Below, piece by piece: positions 14,365 through 22,783 of a DNA stretch of 64,000 nt. Made by a program: the position numbers and the translations under genes. This DNA comes from Lachnospiraceae bacterium. Lineage in GTDB: Bacteria > Bacillota > Clostridia > Lachnospirales > Lachnospiraceae. The DNA is taken from NCBI GenBank assembly GCA_017540605.1, contig JAFYAS010000023.1:17357-81356 (forward strand), given 5' to 3'. Position 1 is the stretch's first letter. The number at the start of each line of letters is the position of its first letter. The notes below the pieces were generated by a model. The model was not told the DNA's origin, did not search any database, and worked only from the letters and a program-made list of their open reading frames with translations.

Positions 14365-14393
14365 TAGACATTTATTCTTATTTGTTCTATAAT
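14365..14393 (+). promoter_or_regulatory. Promoter of the FliD-like gene
   Basis: TAGACA and a perfect TATAAT are separated by 17 bases. About 97 bases of leader follow, including a hairpin at 14435-14472 (GGATG/CATCC and GATTT/AAATC) just before the GGAGGGG ribosome binding site. Between this promoter and the rplJL promoter (14216-14364) the DNA is AT-rich and holds no recognisable gene. Confidence 0.7.
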
Positions 14394-14490
14394 GCTAATA
14401 AGTATCACTATCGGTTTCTATGCAATTCGTATAAGGATGTACGGATTTCAGAGCGTGATTAAAAATCCATCCAGGGAAGGAGGGGAGATC

Positions 14491-15762
14491 ATGATCAATC
14501 ACAATATATACAATTACTATGGTATGGCTTATTTGCCGAAGACAAATACCAAGTATGATACTCACAAATCAAAAGAATTGAAAGAAGTGTACCAGAGCAT
14601 GGTGCGCCACAACAAGCAGTCTCCTCTCTTTAAGTTTAAAATGAGTGAAGAGACTCAAAACTATGCCTTAAGCATCAAGGATGCCGCCATAGGCTTGAAG
14701 AATATCTCAAGCTTTTTAAGTGATGATGTCGATGCTGTCTTTGATAAAAAGGTCTTAGCATCCTCTGATGAGTCCGTTCTTGATGTGCGCGTGAATACCG
14801 ATGATTATGACAAGCTTCCCGATTCTATGGAGCTTACCGTTCATTCACTTGCGGGAAAGCAAGAAAATCTCGGGCGTTTTGTGAATTCAAAAGCCAAGGG
14901 CATAGCCAGCGGTTCCTTTGGTCTTCATTTGAAAACCGACGGTGGCGACTATCAGATCACCCTAGGAGTTAATTCTTCCACCAGAAACATTGACGCACAG
15001 CAGGCCATAGCCGATGCTATCAACCATCAGCATATCGGACTTCGTGCTGATGTTGTCACAAAGGGGAATGAAAGTGCCCTACATATTGAAAGTCTGACAA
15101 CCGGCGAGGGCAAAAATCCGGACGGATTGATCTTCTCATTTACCGAGAACAATCCGAACCAACCCATCATTAACTTTATCGGCTTAAATCAGGTTTCCGT
15201 AAAGCCCCATAATTCATCTTTTTCAATAAACGGTGAGGAGCACGAATCGGCAACCAATAGCATATCGATAAACAATGCTATAGAGATAGACCTTTTAAAG
15301 GCTTCAGACAAGCCTGTTACACTAAGCAAGGTTCCCGATACAGGCGAGATCATGGAAAAGGTTGAGGACTTTGTCAATTCCTACAACAACCTGATAAAGC
15401 TTGCCAATGACAACATGGATTCACAGCATTCCGCCAAAAAGCTTCTCAATGATATCTCAAAGATCACGAGAAGACATGCCAATTCACTTGAGGCATCAGG
15501 TCTTACAGTTGACGAAAAAGGTTACCTAAAGCAGGACGAGGCTCTGCTTGTACAAAGCAGTAAGAACGGTCAGTTCAAGTCACTCTTTAATGATATTTCG
15601 GATTTCAAGACGGATATCACCCAGACTACGGATCAGTTAAACCTCGATCCCTTAGCCTATGTAGACAAGGTGATCGTTACATATCCCGATACCTCGAAGA
15701 CACAGCCCAATCCATTTGTACCATCGGTATACAGCGGCTTGCTTTTCAACAGCTACGCATAA
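14491..15762 (+). CDS. FliD-like (flagellar cap/hook-associated protein 2-like) protein
   Basis: A 423-aa protein with no signal peptide. Its middle and C-terminal parts resemble FliD: a KGIASGSFGLHLKTDGGDYQ strand region, an AIADAINHQHIGLRADVV segment, NAIEIDLLKASDKPVTLSKV, and the start of a FliD_C-like helix in EKVEDFVNSYNNLIKLAND. The usual FliD N-terminal D0 motif and the C-terminal coiled coil are absent or very diverged, and no flagellar genes adjoin. The start at 14491 has GGAGGGGAGATC directly upstream; a longer frame would begin inside the -10 box. It may be an export chaperone substrate, a filament-associated protein or a degenerate cap. Confidence 0.65.
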   Translation: MINHNIYNYYGMAYLPKTNTKYDTHKSKELKEVYQSMVRHNKQSPLFKFKMSEETQNYALSIKDAAIGLKNISSFLSDDVDAVFDKKVLASSDESVLDVRVNTDDYDKLPDSMELTVHSLAGKQENLGRFVNSKAKGIASGSFGLHLKTDGGDYQITLGVNSSTRNIDAQQAIADAINHQHIGLRADVVTKGNESALHIESLTTGEGKNPDGLIFSFTENNPNQPIINFIGLNQVSVKPHNSSFSINGEEHESATNSISINNAIEIDLLKASDKPVTLSKVPDTGEIMEKVEDFVNSYNNLIKLANDNMDSQHSAKKLLNDISKITRRHANSLEASGLTVDEKGYLKQDEALLVQSSKNGQFKSLFNDISDFKTDITQTTDQLNLDPLAYVDKVIVTYPDTSKTQPNPFVPSVYSGLLFNSYA

Positions 15763-15797
15763 AAAGAGCTTTGATCAAAACTGACCAAAGCTCTTTT
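15762..15797. terminator. Bidirectional terminator between convergent genes
   Basis: A 12-bp stem (AAAAGAGCTTTG with CAAAGCTCTTTT) with A and T tracts on either side serves the FliD-like gene and the convergent small gene. Confidence 0.85.
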
Positions 15798-15807
15798 AAT
15801 ATTTCTA

Positions 15808-16191
15808 TCAACTCGCATTCTCCCTTAATAGCGTCTCCTTCGACGCCTTCTCAAAGGTTTTAAGAAATGGTAGGAAATCCTTCTCAAGACAATCAGCAAT
15901 CTGATCATCATCCGCCGACTTAAGCACTTCCCCAAGCCTTATCACACATTGAGTCATCAGCTTTTTATCTATGACCTTTTTCTCTACATTGATAAGCTTC
16001 TCTGTATAATTGTACATCTCGATCTCCCAATTAAGGCCAAGTATCACAAGATTCAAAATCTCAGCCGTATCACTTCTTCTGCCATCTCTTAATTCATCTA
16101 TCATCTCACAAAGTCCGGGGATAAGCTTTTGACTGTAATCAACAACCTCTCTTAATCCTCTCATCTGAAGCTTTTTATAATCAATTTCCAT
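15808..16191 (-). CDS. Hypothetical helical protein, 127 aa
   Basis: Not recognised. It is predicted to be almost all alpha-helical, acidic, and without membrane segments or cysteine clusters beyond C47-type single residues. Its length and helical bundle character recall FliS-type flagellar chaperones, and it converges on a FliD-like gene, but no diagnostic FliS sequence is visible, so this is only a possibility. GGAGG lies 8 bases before the ATG. It has its own promoter (16241-16269), and a short terminator-like hairpin (16213-16229, followed by U5) lies in its leader. Confidence 0.7.
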   Translation of the reverse strand: MEIDYKKLQMRGLREVVDYSQKLIPGLCEMIDELRDGRRSDTAEILNLVILGLNWEIEMYNYTEKLINVEKKVIDKKLMTQCVIRLGEVLKSADDDQIADCLEKDFLPFLKTFEKASKETLLRENAS

Positions 16192-16240
16192 AGCGCACCT
16201 CCACCTGTAAAAAGGCGTTCAAACCGCCTATCCACATCCC

Positions 16241-16269
16241 ATAGTACCCCAACTTTTCATTAAATGCAA
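16241..16269 (-). promoter_or_regulatory. Promoter of the 127-aa gene
   Basis: TTGCAT and TACTAT are 17 bases apart on the minus strand. The short stem AGGCG/CGCCT with a following U-run, at 16213-16229, lies directly downstream and could attenuate transcription. Confidence 0.6.
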
Positions 16270-16277
16270 GTTTTTAA

Positions 16278-16306
16278 TTGCCTTTTTTTAACGATAGGAA
16301 TATAAT
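16278..16306 (+). promoter_or_regulatory. Promoter of trkA-trkH
   Basis: TTGCCT and a perfect TATAAT lie 17 bases apart. The leader to the trkA start is about 90 bases and contains a copy of a small dispersed palindrome (16349-16382). Confidence 0.7.
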
Positions 16307-16348
16307 AGTACATATTTTTTACACGACTTCACTATTACTGAAGCATTT

Positions 16349-16382
16349 GTAGCCTGAAGCAGCGAAGCTGCCAAAAAGTTAC
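16349..16382. repeat. Dispersed small palindrome, copy B (trkA leader)
   Basis: Read on the minus strand it begins GTAAC, has a GCAGC-TTC-GCTGC core and continues CTTCAGG-TAC. Similar units lie at 59348-59382 and 61222-61254. Here it lies in the trkA 5' leader. Confidence 0.5.
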
Positions 16383-16401
16383 ATGCATTTGGAGGATTAA
16401 A

Positions 16402-17760
16402 ATGGATATAATAATCGCAGGCTGCGGAAAGCTGGGCTCAACTATAGCAAGTAACCTTTCTGCTGCCGGATATGATCTTACTCTTATCGACAATGACGAT
16501 ACAGTTCTTGACCACGCCATAGAGGTATATGATTCTATAGCTATAAGAGGCAACTGTGCAACCCTATCTGTATTGCACGATGCAAAGGTGCAGTCAGCCG
16601 ATCTGCTGATAGCCACTACCAACTCGGACGAATTAAATCTACTCTGCTGTATGACAGCAAGATCGATAAATCCCAATATTCACACCATAGCAAGGATCAG
16701 AAATCCGGAATACCACGCACAAACCTACGAAATGCGCGAGGCCTTCGGTCTTTCTCTGATGGTCAATCCCGAAAGAAAAGCAGCAAAGACCATTCATAAG
16801 CTGATACAGCTTCCGGGCTTTTTAAAGAGAGAATCCTTTGCAAAGGACAGAGTTGAGATTGTTGAGATCAAGATAGATCACGAAAGCATATTGAAGGATG
16901 TCCCTTTGACAAACCTATATAAGATTGTCAAATGCAAGGTTCTTGTCTGCGTTATCCTTAGAGAAGGAGAGGTTATCACTCCCGACGGTAGTACCATATT
17001 GAAGGAGAATGACCGTATTTTCGTTACCGCTCAAACCAACAATCTTTCACTACTACTGAAGAATCTAGGTGTGATAAGCAAGCGATCAGGCCGTGTCATG
17101 CTGATCGGTGGCGGAAATATCAGCCTTTATCTGGCACAGGAGCTTATAAAGAGTAATATCAAGGTTGAGATCATAGAACAGGATGCAACAAGATGTGAGG
17201 AGCTTGCCGGTCTTCTTCCCGAAGCAGACATAATCCATGCTGACGCAAGCAAACACTCTACCTTAGAGAGCGAAGGTCTTTCTGAGTGTGATACCATAGT
17301 ATCACTTACAGGCATGGATGAACTGAATATCATTACCTCCCTTTATGCTGCAGAGCACAATGTTCCTCAGGTCATCACAAAGGTTGGTTATTCAGATGAT
17401 TACGGCATTCTTGACAAGCTTCCCATAGGAAGTATCGTATGTCCCAAGGAGCTTAGCTGTAATTCCATAGTACGTTATGTCCGTGCCATGAGCAACAACG
17501 AGGGCGCCGCTGTTTCCGTTCATACCATTGCAGATGGATTGGCAGAGGCAGTTGAGTTCAAGGTGGATGAGAATACAGAAAACCTTGGAGTTCCTCTCAA
17601 AAAACTAAAGCTTAAAAAAGGTATCATCGTTGCCTGTATTACTCATCAGGAGATACCAACTATTCCAAACGGTGATTCGTACTTTGAAAAGGGTGACTCC
17701 ATCATATTGATCACAAAGAGCGACAGGATTGTCCTCAATCTAAATGATATATTTGGTTAA
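16402..17760 (+). CDS. trkA: Trk system potassium uptake protein TrkA
   Basis: A 452-aa cytoplasmic regulatory subunit made of two RCK repeats. Each starts with a Rossmann NAD(H)-binding motif (IIAGCGKLGSTIASNL at residue 3 and MLIGGGNISLYLAQEL at about 233) and ends with a TrkA_C domain. It gates the TrkH channel encoded 17 bases downstream. Length and two-repeat architecture match full TrkA rather than single-domain KtrA. GGAGG lies 7 bases before the ATG. Confidence 0.95.
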   Translation: MDIIIAGCGKLGSTIASNLSAAGYDLTLIDNDDTVLDHAIEVYDSIAIRGNCATLSVLHDAKVQSADLLIATTNSDELNLLCCMTARSINPNIHTIARIRNPEYHAQTYEMREAFGLSLMVNPERKAAKTIHKLIQLPGFLKRESFAKDRVEIVEIKIDHESILKDVPLTNLYKIVKCKVLVCVILREGEVITPDGSTILKENDRIFVTAQTNNLSLLLKNLGVISKRSGRVMLIGGGNISLYLAQELIKSNIKVEIIEQDATRCEELAGLLPEADIIHADASKHSTLESEGLSECDTIVSLTGMDELNIITSLYAAEHNVPQVITKVGYSDDYGILDKLPIGSIVCPKELSCNSIVRYVRAMSNNEGAAVSVHTIADGLAEAVEFKVDENTENLGVPLKKLKLKKGIIVACITHQEIPTIPNGDSYFEKGDSIILITKSDRIVLNLNDIFG

Positions 17761-17777
17761 AAGGGGGAAGAACTAAC

Positions 17778-19232
17778 TTGAATTATAAAATGCTCAGCAA
17801 GCTTTTCTCTCAGATACTTGCTTTAGAATGTGTCTTTATGGCGCCGTCCATTATCATCTGTCTACTAGACAATGAGATTGGTCTTGCCATAAACTTCTTC
17901 ATCTCCATAGTTATTATTTTAGCTGTTGCCGGTATTCTAAAATTCCTGTCAAAGAACGCCAAAAAAGGATTCTACGCAAGAGAGGGTTATGTATGTGCCG
18001 GTGGAAGCTGGATACTTTTAAGTCTTGGAGGTGCTCTTCCCTTCTTCCTTTCAAGGCAGATACCGAACTATATAGATGCCTGGTTTGAGATTGTATCAGG
18101 ACTTACAACCACAGGAGCCTCCATACTTGAAGATGTTGAAAGCATGTCAAGAGGACTTTTATTTTGGAGAAGCTTTTCTCACTGGATCGGAGGTATGGGA
18201 GTTTTAGTTTTACTTCTCGCCCTTGTATCCATGGGAAAGAATAACAACGGATTTACCTTGCATCTTCTTCGTGCCGAGTCACCCGGTCCCGATGTAGGAA
18301 GAATTGTTCCAAAGATGCGTGAAACAGCTATGATCCTTTATATCATTTATCTTATTATGACCCTTGTGGATTTCCTTTTTCTCATTGCAGGAGGTATGAG
18401 TTGCTTTGAGGCCTTATGTACTGCATTCGGAACAGCCGGAACAGGAGGCTTCGGAGTAAAGGCCGACAGCTTGGGCAGCTATTCACCATATCTGATAAAT
18501 GTAACTACGATCTTTATGTTCCTCTTCGGAGTAAACTTTAACCTGTACTATCTGATCACAACAAAACAGTTTAAAACCGCCATAAAGGACGAAGAGGTCA
18601 GATACTATTTCGGTATAGCCGGTGTAGCAACAGTACTCATAGCGATCAATATACGAAACCTCTATCCAACCATCGGAGAGACATTGAAGCATTCAGCCTT
18701 TCAGGTCAGTTCACTTATGACCAGTACAGGATTTTCTACTGTAGACTTTGATCTTTGGCCCAATTTCTCCAAAGGTGTATTGCTGTTTCTGATGCTCATT
18801 GGAGCCTGCGCAGGCAGTACGGGTGGTGGATTCAAGGTTATCAGATTTATCCTGCTTTTCAAATCCGGAAGACGCGGTTTAAAGCAAATGCTATCTCCCA
18901 ACAAGGTTGCAGTTATCAGGATGAACGGTCATCAGGTAAACGAGAAGGTAATGAACACATTAAACATATATCTTACCGTATATGTACTTATACTTCTTGC
19001 AAGTATATTCGTTGTATCCTTTGACGGACAATCGATACTCACCAATATATCAGCGGTTCTCGCCTGCTTCAACAATATTGGTCCCGGCTTCGATATGGTT
19101 GGTCCCTCAAAGAGTTTCCACGATTTCTCGATTCTTTCAAAGCTAGTACTTATCTTCGATATGTTGGCAGGAAGGCTTGAGATCATGCCAATACTTGCGA
19201 TATGCAACTTAAGCACTTGGAAAAGAAAATAA
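17778..19232 (+). CDS. trkH: Trk/Ktr-type potassium transporter membrane subunit TrkH
   Basis: A 484-aa polytopic protein with four M-P-M repeats. The pore-loop signatures are visible as TTTGASILED, GTAGTGGFG, MTSTGFSTVD and CAGSTGGGFK. Together with TrkA it forms a K+ uptake channel. Translation probably starts at TTG 17778 (GGGGGAAG 7-10 bases upstream); an in-frame ATG four codons later is the alternative. It is co-transcribed with trkA and ends before a bidirectional terminator. Confidence 0.95.
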   Translation: MNYKMLSKLFSQILALECVFMAPSIIICLLDNEIGLAINFFISIVIILAVAGILKFLSKNAKKGFYAREGYVCAGGSWILLSLGGALPFFLSRQIPNYIDAWFEIVSGLTTTGASILEDVESMSRGLLFWRSFSHWIGGMGVLVLLLALVSMGKNNNGFTLHLLRAESPGPDVGRIVPKMRETAMILYIIYLIMTLVDFLFLIAGGMSCFEALCTAFGTAGTGGFGVKADSLGSYSPYLINVTTIFMFLFGVNFNLYYLITTKQFKTAIKDEEVRYYFGIAGVATVLIAINIRNLYPTIGETLKHSAFQVSSLMTSTGFSTVDFDLWPNFSKGVLLFLMLIGACAGSTGGGFKVIRFILLFKSGRRGLKQMLSPNKVAVIRMNGHQVNEKVMNTLNIYLTVYVLILLASIFVVSFDGQSILTNISAVLACFNNIGPGFDMVGPSKSFHDFSILSKLVLIFDMLAGRLEIMPILAICNLSTWKRK

Positions 19233-19285
19233 TATGTAACCGTCGGTAATGAATAGTTACCTAAACAGTTACAATAACAAAAAAG

Positions 19286-19330
19286 AAAAAGGTCAGCCTA
19301 TTCACATATTGTGAAAGGCTGGCCTTTTTT
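19286..19330. terminator. Bidirectional terminator between trkH and chemoreceptor gene
   Basis: AAAAAGGTCAGCCT and AGGCTGGCCTTTTTT form a long stem with A/T tracts on both sides, between convergent genes. A GTAAC...GTTAC sequence just before it (19237-19261) may be a decayed copy of the small palindrome seen elsewhere. Confidence 0.85.
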
Positions 19331-19340
19331 ATATTTAATC

Positions 19341-21056
19341 TTAAAGCTTAAAGTGATTTACTTCCGTAAACAACTCATCCGTGATATCCTTACTTGAATC
19401 AGCTTCCTCACCGATCAACTTCAAAGATTCACTCATATCAAAGGTTCTGTCAGCTGCCTGAGCAACTCCCTTGGCTGCATCAGAAACGACTCCGTTCACC
19501 GTCCTTGTATAGCCTCCGATCTCATCGATACTCTGCTTGATGGTAGAGCTGATATCGTGACATTGCTTCATAATATCATTCATCCTGTCAGCGCTTTCCC
19601 TGTATGAGGCTCCACAGCCAACCAATCCATCATATCCTTTCATGGCTACTTCGTTGATAAAGTCGATCATTGCCTGAGCCTGCTTTGCCAGTTCATCCAC
19701 AGCTGTTATGACCATAGACGAAACTCTCTGTATCTCTGTTGCCGCTCCTGCTGAATCCTGGGCAAGCTTTCCTATCTCCGTAGCTACTACTGCAAAACCT
19801 TTTCCGGCCTCACCGGCTCTTGCTGCCTCAATACTTGCATTAAGTGACAACAGATTGGTCTGCTTTGTGATACTCAAAATATTATCAGTAAGCGTTGAAA
19901 TCTGCTCAACAGACTTTGACTGCTCAATCTTTCTTCTCATCTCAGACTCAATCTCATCAACCATATTTCTTGCTCTTTGCTGGTCGCTCTCAGCCTGTCT
20001 GCCAACAGTATCAGCTTCATGCTTCATGGAATCCGAATACCCGCTACCCTCGTTGAGCTTTTCAGTAATCTCAACAAAAGCTCCGGTCATAAGCTCCATC
20101 TGTTCATTGATCTGATTGATGGCATCCGCCGTCTCACTCATAGATGAAGACAGGCTTTCCATTGTGGAACTGACATCAGAAGCATTTTCTCTCGATCTGC
20201 TCATATTACCTGCAATGGTAGATGCAGCATTCTGCAACACATCCGAATCCTTTGAAATATTTATAAGTATGGAATGTATATATGCCAGGAGCTCGTTGAT
20301 ATTATTACCGATCACCTCAAATTCATCACCTGAAGTAATAACTATCTTTTTAGTCAGATCTCCATCTCCCCTTGCAAGCTCAACCACCTTATCATTTAAT
20401 TTCACAAATCCTGATTTCAAAACGACGCTTATCACAAAGAGTATGATAATACCCACAACTAAAACAGCCAGGCAAACCGCTACGATGAGGGTCAAAAGGG
20501 ACTTTGTCTGCTCATTCACCCAATCCACAGAAAGATCGACACAAGCAAGCCCCACCACACCATCGTCTGTTGATATGGGGCTATAGGAAGTGATATGCGT
20601 ACCCCACTGATCGGTATAGGGAACCTTGTTGACAGCGGTAGCTCCTCCAAAAGCCTCATCTATCTCAGGATCATCAGCTTCAAAATCATCTCCCGGAAGT
20701 CCCGGCTCATCAGGATCCGAGTCAACAGCAAAAACCAGCTTTCCACTCTCATCCTTCTTAACTGTATATACATACTCCACACCACTGTTCTCCAGGAACA
20801 AGGTGAGAGTTTCAAGCGTAGACTGATAAGCCTCACTCTCAATATCCTCTTCAGCGTTCACCTGTTTTAAAAGTTCCCCGTCAACAGAAGCCGCTACACA
20901 TCGGGATATATTCATAGCACTATCTTTGATCTGATTCACCAAGGAATTCTTGGTCTTATTATAAAGTATCGCACCTATGACCACATCAGATATGACAAGC
21001 AATGCCATGATCACAGCAAATATTCTGACAGAAACTCCCACTCTTCTTACCTTCAT
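19341..21056 (-). CDS. Transmembrane methyl-accepting chemotaxis protein
   Basis: A 571-aa chemoreceptor. It has a TM helix at about residues 10-32, an extracytoplasmic single-Cache-like sensor (about 35-190, including [18 protein letters not shown]), a second TM helix at about 194-218, HAMP, and an MCP signalling domain with the hairpin tip [18 protein letters not shown]. Unlike the PAS receptor earlier in the window it is membrane-anchored and senses outside the cell; the ligand is unknown. It is transcribed divergently from the lipoprotein operon, with an ATGACA-17-TAAAAT promoter. Confidence 0.93.
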   Translation of the reverse strand: MKVRRVGVSVRIFAVIMALLVISDVVIGAILYNKTKNSLVNQIKDSAMNISRCVAASVDGELLKQVNAEEDIESEAYQSTLETLTLFLENSGVEYVYTVKKDESGKLVFAVDSDPDEPGLPGDDFEADDPEIDEAFGGATAVNKVPYTDQWGTHITSYSPISTDDGVVGLACVDLSVDWVNEQTKSLLTLIVAVCLAVLVVGIIILFVISVVLKSGFVKLNDKVVELARGDGDLTKKIVITSGDEFEVIGNNINELLAYIHSILINISKDSDVLQNAASTIAGNMSRSRENASDVSSTMESLSSSMSETADAINQINEQMELMTGAFVEITEKLNEGSGYSDSMKHEADTVGRQAESDQQRARNMVDEIESEMRRKIEQSKSVEQISTLTDNILSITKQTNLLSLNASIEAARAGEAGKGFAVVATEIGKLAQDSAGAATEIQRVSSMVITAVDELAKQAQAMIDFINEVAMKGYDGLVGCGASYRESADRMNDIMKQCHDISSTIKQSIDEIGGYTRTVNGVVSDAAKGVAQAADRTFDMSESLKLIGEEADSSKDITDELFTEVNHFKL

Positions 21057-21133
21057 AACATATTCTCCTATGATAAAAAAACTCTAAAAATCATAAATCC
21101 TCAAAACTGTTGTTTACGACCACAACTACTCTG

Positions 21134-21162
21134 ATTTTATCACAATATGAGCTTATTGTCAT
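21134..21162 (-). promoter_or_regulatory. Promoter of the transmembrane chemoreceptor gene
   Basis: ATGACA and TAAAAT are separated by 17 bases on the minus strand. The -35 box lies in one arm of a 12-bp inverted repeat shared with the divergent promoter. Confidence 0.6.
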
Positions 21163-21204
21163 CAAAAATGCCTATGAATTTATCAAAATGATTGACAATA
21201 AGCT
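21150..21204. repeat. 12-bp inverted repeat across two divergent promoters
   Basis: AGCTTATTGTCA (21150-21161) and TGACAATAAGCT (21193-21204) are exact inverted copies 31 bases apart. Each contains or overlaps the -35 region of one of the two divergent promoters. Confidence 0.75.
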
Positions 21205-21220
21205 ACTTCGGGGTTACACT
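21192..21220 (+). promoter_or_regulatory. Promoter of the lipoprotein-phosphatase-transporter operon
   Basis: A perfect TTGACA and TACACT are 17 bases apart, about 69 bases before the lipoprotein start. Confidence 0.6.
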
Positions 21221-21288
21221 CAGATACGTATTGTCAAAAATGAAGCACTACCGCTTCCTTTCCGATAAAACTCTTTTGGGAGATGACC

Positions 21289-22221
21289 ATGAAACGATTA
21301 TCATTTCTTATATTGATCTGTACATTTGTTGCTTTAATAGTCTCCGGCTGCGGCCATGTTAAAAGCGCTAAAAAGCTGATCAAAATGGCAAAACGGCAAC
21401 ATGGCAAATGTGAGGTGATTTCAAAAACAGAAACAGATGACAAGACCGTTGTGCGACTTAAGGACGAGCTCCAGGGCTTTGAATACGAGATTATAAGCTC
21501 TATGCACGATATCAATATCGATGGTTCATCCTTCGGTTCGCTTCCACATACAAGTGATACATTTTCCCAATCCTTGGTAGCCTATGTACTTGGGGATGCC
21601 AAGAATGAGCTTGATGCCATTTGTCAAAAATATAACGCCACCTACGAATCCGGCTATATTCCCCTGATCCTAATGATCACGGTAAAGGGTAAAGCTCAGG
21701 ATTCAAACGCGATAAAGGTTTGCGAGGAAACAGCCTCCGTCCTCCAAAAATACAATCAGGAAAACCGTATGGACAAGATGACAGTCAATGTGGAGCATGA
21801 TAACGAATGGTTCAAGGCAAAATACGGCACCTACGATATCAACAACTATGATCCCGATTACAGCTATCTGTTCTCAAGTCAGGGCTCTTCAGAAGCAAAG
21901 CATATAGGAAGCGCCGTTCTTCCGGATTGCAGATTCAGGGATAAGGAAAAAGAGGATGAAGACTACTACCTTGAGATGGCTCAGATGAAAAATAATAACG
22001 CTACTTTTGTGAGAAAGGAGAAAAAGACCTTTGCCGATACAGGGGCCTCCCTCGATATCGTGATGAACAGCATCGACGGAAAATCCCCCGAAAAAATGAG
22101 CGACCCCGTGACATTTTATTATTTTCAGGCTGACGGCAAAGAGTTTTATATCTGCGATTTCCTCGACTACAATATAAACACCTGGTACACCAACTACGAT
22201 CAGATATTCCCCCAAAAATAA
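21289..22221 (+). CDS. Putative lipoprotein, 310 aa, function unknown
   Basis: The N-terminus MKRLSFLILICTFVALIVSGC is a type II signal peptide with the lipobox Cys at residue 21, so the protein should be anchored on the outer face of the membrane. The rest is hydrophilic with no recognised domain. The chosen ATG (21289) has GGGAG 6 bases upstream; another ATG two codons earlier overlaps that box. It is the first gene of an operon with a histidine phosphatase and an AEC transporter, with a gap of 10 bases to the next gene. Confidence 0.8.
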   Translation: MKRLSFLILICTFVALIVSGCGHVKSAKKLIKMAKRQHGKCEVISKTETDDKTVVRLKDELQGFEYEIISSMHDINIDGSSFGSLPHTSDTFSQSLVAYVLGDAKNELDAICQKYNATYESGYIPLILMITVKGKAQDSNAIKVCEETASVLQKYNQENRMDKMTVNVEHDNEWFKAKYGTYDINNYDPDYSYLFSSQGSSEAKHIGSAVLPDCRFRDKEKEDEDYYLEMAQMKNNNATFVRKEKKTFADTGASLDIVMNSIDGKSPEKMSDPVTFYYFQADGKEFYICDFLDYNINTWYTNYDQIFPQK

Positions 22222-22231
22222 GGAGAACACT

Positions 22232-22774
22232 ATGTCCAAATATGTATATTTTACCAGACACGGACGAACAGTCTGGAACGAAGAAAACAAGATCTGCGGA
22301 GCTACCGACAGTCCCCTTACAGAGCTTGGTATAGAGCAGGCAAAAGAGCTTGGAGAAAAGATACTTTCAGAAAGGCTCCATATCGATGAGATCATTTCCT
22401 CACCCCTTTCAAGAGCTTATGATACAGCAAAAATAGTCGGTGAGGTCGCTGGCATCCCCGTTCGTATCGAGGAAAGGCTCATTGAACAGAATTTTGGAAA
22501 ATGGGAGGGGACGCCTAGAAATGGCGTAGATTTTCAGGCAGCGAAGCAGCATTTTGTTGATTCCTACGAGGGGGGTGAAAGCATGCTCAAGCTTGCTCAA
22601 AGAATATACAACATACTTGACGAGATAAAGAACGATCCCTCTGACAAGGTATATCTTCTCGCAGCTCACAACGGTATAGCACGAATCGTAAAATCTTATT
22701 TTCATGATATGACCAACGAAGAATTTGCAGCCTTCGGAATAAAAAACTGTGAGATAGTAAGATTTGATTTTTAG
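22232..22774 (+). CDS. Histidine phosphatase family protein (phosphoglycerate mutase-like)
   Basis: A 180-aa protein with the phosphohistidine motif FTRHGRTVWN at residues 7-16, the proton donor region ERLIEQNFGKWEG and the second active-site His in LAAHNGIAR. The short length fits the broad phosphatase branch (CobC/PhoE-like) rather than true phosphoglycerate mutase. The substrate is unknown. AGGAG lies upstream of the ATG. It is translated from the same operon as the lipoprotein before it and the transporter after it. Confidence 0.9.
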   Translation: MSKYVYFTRHGRTVWNEENKICGATDSPLTELGIEQAKELGEKILSERLHIDEIISSPLSRAYDTAKIVGEVAGIPVRIEERLIEQNFGKWEGTPRNGVDFQAAKQHFVDSYEGGESMLKLAQRIYNILDEIKNDPSDKVYLLAAHNGIARIVKSYFHDMTNEEFAAFGIKNCEIVRFDF

Positions 22775-22783
22775 GAGTTAAAA

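Noticed and set aside
14394..14490. Cyclic di-GMP or other known riboswitch in the FliD-like leader
   Set aside because: No GEMM-I/II core or other known aptamer consensus could be matched; only a simple hairpin is seen.
16307..16401. ydaO-type cyclic di-AMP riboswitch before trkA
   Set aside because: The leader is too short and lacks the conserved core; the structure seen matches the small dispersed palindrome instead.
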